The notes beneath the pieces are model-generated. The model did no database searches. It had not been told where the DNA came from and saw only the letters and a list, made by a program, of their open reading frames with translations. Positions 52,229 to 59,786 of a stretch of DNA of 64,000 bases are shown piece after piece (the stretch's first letter is position 1; each line of letters begins with the position of its first letter). The stretch is from contig NZ_KE384106.1 in NCBI RefSeq assembly GCF_000423925.1, positions 21,761 to 85,760 on the forward strand. The letters are read 5' to 3'. The DNA comes from Butyrivibrio sp. VCD2006 (GTDB lineage Bacteria; Bacillota; Clostridia; Lachnospirales; Lachnospiraceae). Both the position numbers and the translations under genes were made by a program.

Positions 52229-52274
52229 GCCTTCCCCCTCTGGGGGAAGGTGGCACGAAGTGCCGGATGAGGGG
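52229..52274 (+). repeat. Double-hairpin repeat element, copy 4 (after malic enzyme gene)
   Basis: Hairpin 1 CCTTCCCCC (52230-52238)/GGGGGAAGG (52242-52250), loop TCT. Hairpin 2 GGCAC/GTGCC around GAA (52252-52264). Tail GGATGAGGGG (52265-52274). Unlike copies 1-3 no + strand gene follows; the next genes are convergent. Confidence 0.92.
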
Positions 52275-52293
52275 CTCTATAATCCAGCTATTA

Positions 52294-52443
52294 CCCCTCA
52301 TCAGTCGACTTCGTCGACAGCTTCCCCCCCAAGGGGAAGCCATTTAAAATCATCAATCGACTTCGTCGACAGCTTCCCCCCAAGGGGAAGACATTTAAAA
52401 TCATCAGTCGACTTCGTCGACAGCTTCCCCCCAAGGGGAAGAC
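52294..52443 (-). repeat. Three tandem, inverted copies of a related double-hairpin element
   Basis: Read on the minus strand each copy has hairpin GCTTCCCC/GGGGAAGC (or a one-base variant), then GTCGAC-GAA-GTCGAC, then TGATGA. The + strand words TCAGTCGACT/TCAATCGACT start at 52301, 52353 and 52404, a 51-52 bp period. Only the copy at 52294-52340 keeps the full GATGAGGGG tail; the other two lead into AAAATCAT linkers. They lie in sense orientation just after the M32 carboxypeptidase gene. Confidence 0.9.
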
Positions 52444-52452
52444 ATAAAAGAA

Positions 52453-53967
52453 TCATCCTAATTCATAAATCTCAGTATATTTTTCTTCAATATAATCAAG
52501 GAAATCATCGGCAGTAAGATTTCTACCTGTGATATCCTTGATCCACTCTGAAGGTGAAAGTCTGTTAGCTTTCTTAAATACATTATCAGCCATCCATTTA
52601 TTAAGACTTCTGAAATCACCTTTAGACACAAGATCGTTTATATCGATTTCATTTTTCATACGATTGTAATACATGGAGTTGTACATGTTTCCAATAGCAT
52701 AAGCAGGGAAATAGCCAAAGCCAAATGTCCAATGAACATCCTGGAGTACTCCTTCCCTATCAGTTTCAGGCTCAATTCCAAGATATTCCTTATACTTCTC
52801 ATTCCAAACATTTGGAAGCTCATCGATAGTGATTTTGCCTTCAAACAGAGCCTTTTCAATCTCGTAGCGGATAATTACATGGAAAGTATATGTAAGTTCA
52901 TCAGCCTCGGTTCTTATAAGTGAGGGCTCAACTATATTTATTGCTTCATAAAGCTCGTGCTCAGATACATCCTTCATGACCTGAGGGAAAACCTCACAAA
53001 CCTTAGGATAAATCAAATGAACAAATTCCTTGGATCTACCGATTCTATTTTCATAAAATCTTGAAACTGACTCATGCATTCCCATTGTCATGGAATTCTG
53101 AAGGAAATGATCAAAATCCTCTCTTGGCTGAAGACTTGCAAAAAGAGCATGACCACCTTCATGAATTATTGAATACATGCTACCGATGAAGTAATTAGGG
53201 TAGTAGTGAGTCGTAACTCTTATGTCATCCTTACCAAGCTCATTTGTGAAGGGATGCTCGGAAGTGGTAAAAGCACCGCGCTGAAGATCAAAATCAATTG
53301 TCTCAAGGAGCCACTTCGCCATCTTTGCCTGCTGATCATCAGTGACTTCGATTTCCATGAAATCACGACGAATATTCTTTTTACTGCTTGTTATCTTCTT
53401 AAGGAGAGGAAGGAGACGTTCCTTACATTTGCCAAAGCACTCATCAAGAACCTCAGTAGTTATTTCACGTTCGTAATCATCAAGAAGTTCATCATAAACA
53501 CAACCGGCATTTTTATTGCCTCTTAGTGCCACGATTTCTTTGTTTATTTCATATACCTTCGACAGAGATTCTTTGAATTTTGAAAAATCGGAAGCTTCTC
53601 TGGCTTCGGACCAGTCTACAAATGCCTTATTATATACCAGAGATATTTCCATATTCTTTTCAGGTGTAATGTTTTTGACCTTTTCATAATTTCTATAATT
53701 CTTCTCAGCAAGAACCTTATCAAGGTCATTTAATTCGTCTCTGTGTTCGTATATATATTCACAGGCTTCTATATATTTTTCATTTTTTGCAAGCTTGAAT
53801 GCCTGATTTTCAAGGAAAGCAGATACTTCGCCCTGTGACTCCCGGCCTTTAGGAGGGCAAATTGTCTCCTGATCATAGGAAAGTACATTGCATGCATGCC
53901 GGTAAATCTCCATTTTCTTCTCTGTTTTTCTGACAATCTCAAGCTTTTCCATTGTTTCTTTAGTCAT
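52453..53967 (-). CDS. M32 family metallocarboxypeptidase
   Basis: 504 residues, cytosolic, no signal peptide. M32 enzymes remove C-terminal residues from peptides with a metal ion held by HExxH. Here the motif is IIHEGGHALFASLQ (H269, E270, H273), preceded by the family marker HPFTNELGKDDIRVTTHY, and followed by MGMHESVSRFYENRIG and the IRTEADELTYTFHVIIRYEIE region with a further ligand/catalytic set. Length fits the ~500-residue family. Transcribed opposite to its surroundings from a promoter near 54038-54066; its 3' end faces the malic enzyme gene across the repeat-filled gap. Confidence 0.95.
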   Translation of the reverse strand: MTKETMEKLEIVRKTEKKMEIYRHACNVLSYDQETICPPKGRESQGEVSAFLENQAFKLAKNEKYIEACEYIYEHRDELNDLDKVLAEKNYRNYEKVKNITPEKNMEISLVYNKAFVDWSEAREASDFSKFKESLSKVYEINKEIVALRGNKNAGCVYDELLDDYEREITTEVLDECFGKCKERLLPLLKKITSSKKNIRRDFMEIEVTDDQQAKMAKWLLETIDFDLQRGAFTTSEHPFTNELGKDDIRVTTHYYPNYFIGSMYSIIHEGGHALFASLQPREDFDHFLQNSMTMGMHESVSRFYENRIGRSKEFVHLIYPKVCEVFPQVMKDVSEHELYEAINIVEPSLIRTEADELTYTFHVIIRYEIEKALFEGKITIDELPNVWNEKYKEYLGIEPETDREGVLQDVHWTFGFGYFPAYAIGNMYNSMYYNRMKNEIDINDLVSKGDFRSLNKWMADNVFKKANRLSPSEWIKDITGRNLTADDFLDYIEEKYTEIYELG

Positions 53968-54037
53968 TATTTTCTCTCTTTCTAATTATAGGTTTTTGTT
54001 TTTCCTCAGAAAAAATACAGGAATCTATGATATATGT

Positions 54038-54066
54038 ATTTTATATCAGCTTAAATTAAGCTTCAA
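54038..54066 (-). promoter_or_regulatory. Candidate promoter for the M32 carboxypeptidase gene
   Basis: Minus strand TTGAAG (54061-54066), 17-nt spacer, TAAAAT (54038-54043), about 70 nt before the start codon. Confidence 0.6.
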
Positions 54067-54150
54067 TAATATACACTTATTTTAAAAATTCATACAAAAT
54101 ATTACGAAAATAATAATGTCATTGATTTTTTTTATTGTATTCTTCAATTT

Positions 54151-55050
54151 ATACCCGGAACAACTGAAGCATTCCGTCAGATCAAGGAGAGAAGACCAGA
54201 TATCATCTGTATCGCAGGTGAGTCACACGAGGATCTTCCTGAGATCGGAAGCGCAGCTGATCTTGTATGTAACAACGACTTCGTAGCACGTGGATACCTT
54301 ATCATCCGCACAGCTCACGAGCTTGGATGTGATACATTCGTACACATTTCATTCCCTCGCCACCTCTCTTATGAGACAATGAGCCGTCGTGTTGCTATCA
54401 TGAAAGCCGCTTGCGAAGAGTTTGGTATGGAATTCGTTATGGAGTCAGCTCCCGATCCGACAACAGACGTAGGTGTTCCCGGAGCTCAGGCATACATCGC
54501 AGAGCACGTTCCGGAGTGGGTTGAGAAGTATGGTCAGAATTCAGCTTACTTCTGTACAAACGACGCTCATACAGAGCCCCTTCTTCGTGGACTTCTTGAG
54601 AACGGTGGTTACTTCATCGAAGCAGACCTTCCTTCACCTCTTATGGGATATCCCGGAGCACTTGGCCTTGACCTCACAGAAGAGGCCGGTGACTTTGCTA
54701 AGATCCTTGCAAAGGTTGAGAGCGCAGTTGTAGAAAAAGGCGGCGCAGGCAGATTCGGAACATGGGCTTATTCTTATGGATACACAGTTTCTGCAGGTCT
54801 TGCACAGCACGCTATGAACGTAATCGATGGAACAAGCGAGCTTACAAACATCGATGATATTTCCAAGGCATATGAGGTATTTTCACCCGGTGCAGCATGG
54901 AACGGTTCAAACTATACAAATGCTGACACAGGTGTTAAGGCAGACAATACATTCCTTATCTATCAGGATACATATATCATGGGTGATCCCGGTAAGTACA
55001 TGGGTTCAACAGAAATCGAAGTTCCTGAGAAGTACTTCACAACAAAATAA
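54151..55050 (+). pseudogene. 5'-truncated ABC transporter substrate-binding protein gene (DUF3798 type)
   Basis: The conserved protein sequence begins abruptly near 54154 (PGTTEAFRQIKERRPDIICIAGESHED) straight out of AT-rich intergenic DNA, with no start codon or ribosome site and no signal peptide. About 299 codons remain, to FTTK-stop. Diagnostic stretches are VHISFPRHLSYETMSRRVAIMKAACEEFGMEFV, APDPTTDVGVPGAQAYI and LPSPLMGYPGALGLDL. Relatives are ~400-450 residues, so roughly the first 130-150 residues are missing. An ATG at 54379 is internal and has no ribosome site. The downstream ABC genes are intact, so an intact copy may exist elsewhere, or the join is an assembly error. Confidence 0.82.
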
Positions 55051-55062
55051 GATTTACCTACT

Positions 55063-55090
55063 ATGGGGAGATTCTTATCTCCCCATATTT
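55063..55090 (+). terminator. Stem-loop between binding-protein and ATPase genes
   Basis: 9-bp stem ATGGGGAGA (55063-55071)/TCTCCCCAT (55078-55086), loop TTCTTA, followed by ATTTT. A weak terminator here would favour expression of the binding protein over the transporter genes, as is common in such operons. Confidence 0.7.
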
Positions 55091-55110
55091 TAAGAAAAAA
55101 GAAAGGTTTT

Positions 55111-56703
55111 ATGAAAATGGGTAAAGCACCACTACTTGAAATGAAAAACATAAAGAAGGACTTTTTCGGAAATCAGGTCCTTACCGATATTAACCTGACA
55201 CTTAAAGAGGGCGAGGTTATCGGACTTTGTGGCGAAAACGGTGCCGGAAAATCCACACTAATGAAAATTCTGTTCGGAGCAGATGTTATCCGCGAAACAG
55301 GGGGATATGGCGGAGATATTATTCTGAACGGTGAGAAGGTTTCCTTCCAGTCACCTTTTGATGCAATTGCCAAAGGTATCGGAATGGTACATCAGGAGTT
55401 TTCACTGATTCCCGGATTTACAGCCACTGAAAATATTCTCTTAAACAGAGAATCCAAGAAAAAAAGTGTTCTTTCAGACCTTTTCAGCGATCGTATGGAT
55501 ACGCTGGATCGTAAGGATATGGATACACGCGCCGCTGAAGCAATTAAGAAAATGGGCGTTAACATAGATCAGAATATGCTTACAAGCAATATGCCTGTAG
55601 GTCATAAGCAGTTTACGGAAATAGCAAGAGAGCTTTCAAAAGAGCAGCTCAAGCTCCTTATACTTGATGAGCCTACCGCGGTTCTTACAGAGAAAGAAGC
55701 AGAAGCTCTTCTTGAATCTATAAGAGGTATGTCAAAACGTGGAATAGCTGTTATTTTCATCACTCACAGACTTGGTGAGATTCTTTCTGTTTGTGACAGA
55801 GTAATAACTATGCGCGATGGCTACGTTGTAAATGAGTCAGAGACAAAGGATACAAGCATCGCTGAGATCACAAAATGGATGGTAGGACGTGATGTGGAAG
55901 GCTCTGATGCAGATTATGTAACAGAAGACACCGGAGTTAATAAGAAAATTGTAATGTCTATCAGAAAACTTTGGGTAGACATGCCCGGTGAGACTGTAAG
56001 AAACGTTAACCTTGACGTTAGAGAAGGTGAGATACTTGGAATCGGCGGACTTGCAGGTCAGGGTAAGCTTGGAATCCCTAACGGTGTTATGGGACTTTAC
56101 CAGGCCGGCGGAACAGTAACCTTTGACGGAATTGATATTCCTCTTAACAATCCCAGAAGATGTCTCGATTCTTCCTTTGCATTTGTATCTGAGGACAGAA
56201 GAGGAGTTGGCCTTCTTCTTGATGAATCACTGGAATGGAACATATCATTCCCTGCCATGCAGATTCAGGATAAGTTCCTTAAGAAATACCTTGGCGGACT
56301 TATCAAATGGAGGGATGATGCTGCTATTAAAGAAGTAACCGATAAATATATCGATGAACTCAAGATAAAATGTACAAGTTCCACTCAGAAAGCAAAAGAG
56401 CTTTCAGGTGGTAATCAGCAGAAAGTATGTCTTGCAAAAGCATTTGCTCTTGAACCAAAGCTCCTTTTCGTAAGTGAACCTACAAGAGGTATTGACGTTG
56501 GCGCAAAAGCGCTGGTACTCGATGCTCTTAAGAAGTTCAACAAAGAAAAAGGCGTAACAATTGTCATGGTATCTTCTGAGCTTGAAGAGCTTCGCAGAAC
56601 CTGTGACAGAATAGCAATCGTATCAGGCGGTAAGGTGTCAGGTATTCTCCCTGCCGGCGAACAGCTTGAAAAATTCGGCGAATTAATGCTGCAAAACTGT
56701 TAA
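55111..56703 (+). CDS. ABC transporter ATP-binding protein with two nucleotide-binding domains (RbsA/MglA class)
   Basis: 530 residues from ATG at 55111 (AGAAAGG upstream); an upstream frame to 55063 lies in a stem-loop and is rejected. The first domain has Walker A GENGAGKST (41-49) and Walker B LLILDEPTAVLT; its signature motif is diverged (ELSKEQ). The second has a degenerate Walker A (GGLAGQGKLGI), a good signature (LSGGNQQKVCLAKA) and FVSEPTRGIDVG. This layout is that of sugar/nucleoside importers. With a DUF3798 binding protein and two permeases the substrate is unknown. Confidence 0.93.
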   Translation: MKMGKAPLLEMKNIKKDFFGNQVLTDINLTLKEGEVIGLCGENGAGKSTLMKILFGADVIRETGGYGGDIILNGEKVSFQSPFDAIAKGIGMVHQEFSLIPGFTATENILLNRESKKKSVLSDLFSDRMDTLDRKDMDTRAAEAIKKMGVNIDQNMLTSNMPVGHKQFTEIARELSKEQLKLLILDEPTAVLTEKEAEALLESIRGMSKRGIAVIFITHRLGEILSVCDRVITMRDGYVVNESETKDTSIAEITKWMVGRDVEGSDADYVTEDTGVNKKIVMSIRKLWVDMPGETVRNVNLDVREGEILGIGGLAGQGKLGIPNGVMGLYQAGGTVTFDGIDIPLNNPRRCLDSSFAFVSEDRRGVGLLLDESLEWNISFPAMQIQDKFLKKYLGGLIKWRDDAAIKEVTDKYIDELKIKCTSSTQKAKELSGGNQQKVCLAKAFALEPKLLFVSEPTRGIDVGAKALVLDALKKFNKEKGVTIVMVSSELEELRRTCDRIAIVSGGKVSGILPAGEQLEKFGELMLQNC

Positions 56704-56716
56704 GGAGTTATAGGTG

Positions 56717-57787
56717 ATGAGCGAACAGACTACAAAAAACACTTTTCAAGATAAGGTGAAAAAAGTAGCCGAGGAATTTGGTCTTCCGAGACTTATAATA
56801 ACAGGCTTCCTTGTACTTTTACTTGTTATTTCACCTTTCGTGGGAGCAGATCTTCCCACACAGATATCTAACATAATAAATCGTTTCAGTTGGAACGGTA
56901 TCCTGGTTCTGGCCATGGTTCCCATGGTACATTCCGGATGCGGACTTAACTTTGGACTTCCTCTTGGAATAATTTCAGGACTTCTTGGAGCTACACTTTC
57001 AATTGAGCTTGGTTTTACAGGACCAGTGTCATTTTTCATGGCAGCACTTCTTGCAACTCCTTTTGCTCTAGTATTCGGAAGTGTATATGGATGGCTCCTT
57101 AATAAAATCAAAGGCGGAGAGATGATGATCGCAACCTATGTTGGATTTTCATCAGTTTCTCTCATGTGTATGATGTGGCTTCTTCTTCCTTACCACAGCC
57201 CGAACATGGTATGGGGTATGGCAGGAAAAGGTCTTAGAACAACAATTTCACTCGAAGGTTACTATACTCAGGCTCTTGCAAAGATTCTTCAGATAAATAT
57301 CGGCAATCTTTCAATACCTACAGGTGCGCTTTTATTCTTTGCGCTTCTTGCATTTTTGATGTGGGCATTTCTTCATACAAAGACAGGAACAGCTATGACC
57401 GCTGTTGGATCAAACCCTGAATTTGCAAGATCAGCAGGTATTAACGTCAACAAGATAAGACTTATCTCTGTTGTTATGTCTACATGGCTTGCAGCAATAG
57501 GAATCCTTGTTTATGAGCAGGGCTTCGGATTTATACAGCTTTACATGGCTCCTTTCTATATGGCTCTTCCTGCTGTATCTGCAATCCTTATAGGTGGTGC
57601 ATCAGTTAACAAAGCCTCCATTATGAACGTTATTATCGGAACAATCCTTTTCCAGGGTATTGTTACAATGACACCTACTGTAATGAATAATATGATACAT
57701 CTTGATATGAGTGAGGTTATCAGAATAATTGTTTCCAACGGCATGATTCTGTATGCACTTACAAGAAAAACGGAGGGAGCAAAATGA
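56717..57787 (+). CDS. ABC transporter permease 1 (BPD_transp_2 family)
   Basis: 356 residues with about eight to ten membrane helices; conserved contact segment GSNPEFARSAGINVNKIRLISVVMSTWLAAIG and GGASVNKASIMNVIIGTILFQGI near the end, as in branched-chain/ribose-type permeases. AAGGAG (56702-56707) lies before both GTG 56714 and ATG 56717; ATG is chosen. Its end overlaps the next permease by 4 nt (ATGA), so the pair is translationally coupled and probably forms a heterodimer. Confidence 0.92.
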   Translation: MSEQTTKNTFQDKVKKVAEEFGLPRLIITGFLVLLLVISPFVGADLPTQISNIINRFSWNGILVLAMVPMVHSGCGLNFGLPLGIISGLLGATLSIELGFTGPVSFFMAALLATPFALVFGSVYGWLLNKIKGGEMMIATYVGFSSVSLMCMMWLLLPYHSPNMVWGMAGKGLRTTISLEGYYTQALAKILQINIGNLSIPTGALLFFALLAFLMWAFLHTKTGTAMTAVGSNPEFARSAGINVNKIRLISVVMSTWLAAIGILVYEQGFGFIQLYMAPFYMALPAVSAILIGGASVNKASIMNVIIGTILFQGIVTMTPTVMNNMIHLDMSEVIRIIVSNGMILYALTRKTEGAK

Positions 57788-58890
57788 GTAATAAAAATAT
57801 AGGTGATTACCTCAGAAGATTTTCGGTTCCCATTATGTTTGTCATAATCTGCGCTGTTTGCGCACCGATTTCAGGTCTTTCTCCAAGCTATCTTGCAAAT
57901 GAGATTGTAACCAGAATGGGACGTAATGCATTTTTAATACTAAGTCTGTTAATTCCTATCATGGCAGGAATGGGACTTAACTTTTCAATGACACTTGGTG
58001 CCATGGCAGGAGAAATCGGACTTATTCTTGTATGTGACTGGCAGATAGTAGGAATTCCCGGTATGGTACTTGCAATGATCATATCTATCCCGATTTCAGC
58101 CCTTCTTGGTCTTTTCTGCGGAAAAGTCCTTAACATGGCTAAGGGTAGAGAGATGATCACGAGCTACATCATCAGCTTTTTCATAAACGGTATTTATCAG
58201 CTCGTAGTGCTTTACCTTATGGGACCCGTTATTCCAATTAAGCACAGCACAATTAAGCTTCCTCGTGGTTATGGTGTAAGAAATACAGTTTCTCTTTTAT
58301 CCATGAGACAGAAGCTCGACAACTTGATTCCGCTTTCAATTGCAGGTGTTAAGATTCCGGTGGCTACATTCATAATCGTATTCATTCTGTGCCTTGTTAT
58401 TATCTGGTTCAGAAAGACCAAGCTTGGTCAGGATATGAGAGCTGTAGGTCAGGATATGGAAGTAGCAAAGGATGCAGGTATTGATGTTGAGCGCACAAGA
58501 ATTATTTCAATGGTTCTTTCAACAGTATTTGCAGGTATCGGAATGATCATTTACCTTCAGAATATGGGTAATATTGCAACATACAGCTCACATTCACAGA
58601 TCGGTATGTTCTGTATTGCTGCACTTCTTGTAGGTGGTGCTTCTGTAGATAAGGCTTCAATTGGTAACGTATTCCTTGGAATCATCCTGTTCCATACGAT
58701 GTTTATTGTTGCTCCTAAAGCCGGTACCGTAATTACAGGTGATTCAATGATCGGTGAGTATTTCCGCGTATTTGTTTCATATGCGGTTATTACTGTTGCC
58801 CTCATCATGTATGAGACCAACAAGAGAAAGAATAAATCAAGAGCCAGCGCACAGCTTGCACTTGAGCAGGAGGAGGAAGTAAATGGATAA
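57784..58890 (+). CDS. ABC transporter permease 2 (BPD_transp_2 family)
   Basis: 368 residues, polytopic, clearly related to the previous permease (VGQDMEVAKDAGIDVERTRIISMVLSTVFAGIG and GGASVDKASIGNVFLGIILFHTMF align with the equivalent segments), so the two arose by duplication. A basic, then acidic, cytosolic tail closes the protein. Start overlaps permease 1; its end overlaps the next gene by 8 nt. Confidence 0.92.
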   Translation: MSNKNIGDYLRRFSVPIMFVIICAVCAPISGLSPSYLANEIVTRMGRNAFLILSLLIPIMAGMGLNFSMTLGAMAGEIGLILVCDWQIVGIPGMVLAMIISIPISALLGLFCGKVLNMAKGREMITSYIISFFINGIYQLVVLYLMGPVIPIKHSTIKLPRGYGVRNTVSLLSMRQKLDNLIPLSIAGVKIPVATFIIVFILCLVIIWFRKTKLGQDMRAVGQDMEVAKDAGIDVERTRIISMVLSTVFAGIGMIIYLQNMGNIATYSSHSQIGMFCIAALLVGGASVDKASIGNVFLGIILFHTMFIVAPKAGTVITGDSMIGEYFRVFVSYAVITVALIMYETNKRKNKSRASAQLALEQEEEVNG

Positions 58891-59365
58891 GTCAAAGAAA
58901 AAGAGCTTGATATATCGCATTGCTGCGCTTATCATCCTCATCCTAATTGCAGTTGCAATGTTTATTATCGGCAGAGGCCACACAGTATACTTTGATAATA
59001 AAGCACTAGAGTATGGTGAAAAGTCAGTGGATGAAGTTCCTTATAAGATTGATGTCCTTGTAAATGGAGAAAAGGTTGCATCTCTTAAAGCAGGAGAGCG
59101 CGGAATGGTATCTACTATGGGCCAGAACTTCAATATGCAGCTTCTTGTCACTAAGGAAAAGGACGGCAAAACCTCAAAGGTACAGGTTGGACTTCCCTTA
59201 CCCTATAGCATGGATGGAATTATTTTAAATCTTCCCGGAATGCTTGCGGGACTTCCACAGGATGCGTATTTAGAAGAATTCATCCCTACACCTTCAGCTG
59301 AAGAGCTTGAGGATGAAGAAGTAGTAACTGATGAGACCGAAGGACTGATGGATTTCGGTGAGTAA
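58883..59365 (+). CDS. Small membrane-anchored protein of the ABC locus
   Basis: 160 residues. One N-terminal transmembrane helix (~12-33) and an extracytoplasmic beta-rich domain (HTVYFDNKALEYGEKSVDEVPYKIDVLVNGEKVASLKAGERGMVSTMGQNF) with an acidic tail. I do not recognise the family with confidence. Its 8-nt overlap with permease 2 means it is translated with the transporter and may be an accessory subunit on the outer face. GGAGGAGG upstream. Terminator follows. Confidence 0.75.
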   Translation: MDKSKKKSLIYRIAALIILILIAVAMFIIGRGHTVYFDNKALEYGEKSVDEVPYKIDVLVNGEKVASLKAGERGMVSTMGQNFNMQLLVTKEKDGKTSKVQVGLPLPYSMDGIILNLPGMLAGLPQDAYLEEFIPTPSAEELEDEEVVTDETEGLMDFGE

Positions 59366-59423
59366 TTTAATTTAACTTATCAGTACAGATAATCGAAAAT
59401 TACTCAAAATAAATGTCACATTC

Positions 59424-59467
59424 AAAACAGGATTCAATGATTCTATGAGGTCATTGAATCCTGTTTT
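59424..59467 (+). terminator. Rho-independent terminator of the ABC locus
   Basis: Perfect 17-bp stem: AAAACAGGATTCAATGA (59424-59440) and its complement at 59451-59467, 10-nt loop, then more T residues. Confidence 0.95.
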
Positions 59468-59708
59468 TTATCGTAATAATAATAAAATTTACACATATTT
59501 TATATTTAATTAATTTAAGCTTAATAGACTTGGGAAAATTTTTATCGTGTTTTGAAGTGTTAATTCATTAACAAAAAGTCAGAAAATATTGTTGATAACA
59601 AGTGTTATAACAGTATTATATGTATTCTTTAATTTATTTTCATCATGCGCATAATTAATAACCATATGATTTAATAATTGTTAATTTTGATGAAATTATA
59701 AATAATCC

Positions 59709-59737
59709 TTGAAAAAAATCATAGAAACGTATATTAT
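59709..59737 (+). promoter_or_regulatory. Candidate promoter for the giant surface protein gene
   Basis: TTGAAA (59709-59714), 17-nt spacer, TATTAT (59732-59737), about 50 nt before the start codon. Confidence 0.65.
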
Positions 59738-59786
59738 TGTATAAGTTTACTTAATGTATGATTTATTCAATGGAGTAAAAATAGTT

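Larger units (their letters stand above)
59366..59786. other. 421-nt intergenic region: terminator, AT-rich spacer, two promoter candidates
   Basis: Holds the ABC-locus terminator (59424-59467), then ~240 nt of very AT-rich DNA without an ORF or repeat. TTGATA (59592-59597) with TATTAT (59614-59619, 16-nt spacer) is a second possible promoter upstream of the better one at 59709. Nothing else recognised. Confidence 0.7.

Noticed and set aside
52260..52517. 85-codon + strand frame in the malic enzyme/carboxypeptidase gap
   Set aside because: It translates the inverted repeat copies and runs into the carboxypeptidase gene antisense; the peptide is just the repeat period.
54379..55050. Intact 223-residue gene starting at ATG 54379
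   Set aside because: Homologous sequence continues in frame upstream to 54154 and the ATG has no ribosome site; it is an internal Met of a truncated gene.
55063..55110. 16-residue N-terminal extension of the ABC ATPase
   Set aside because: It encodes the stem-loop following the binding-protein gene; the ATG at 55111 has the better ribosome site and a normal N-terminus.
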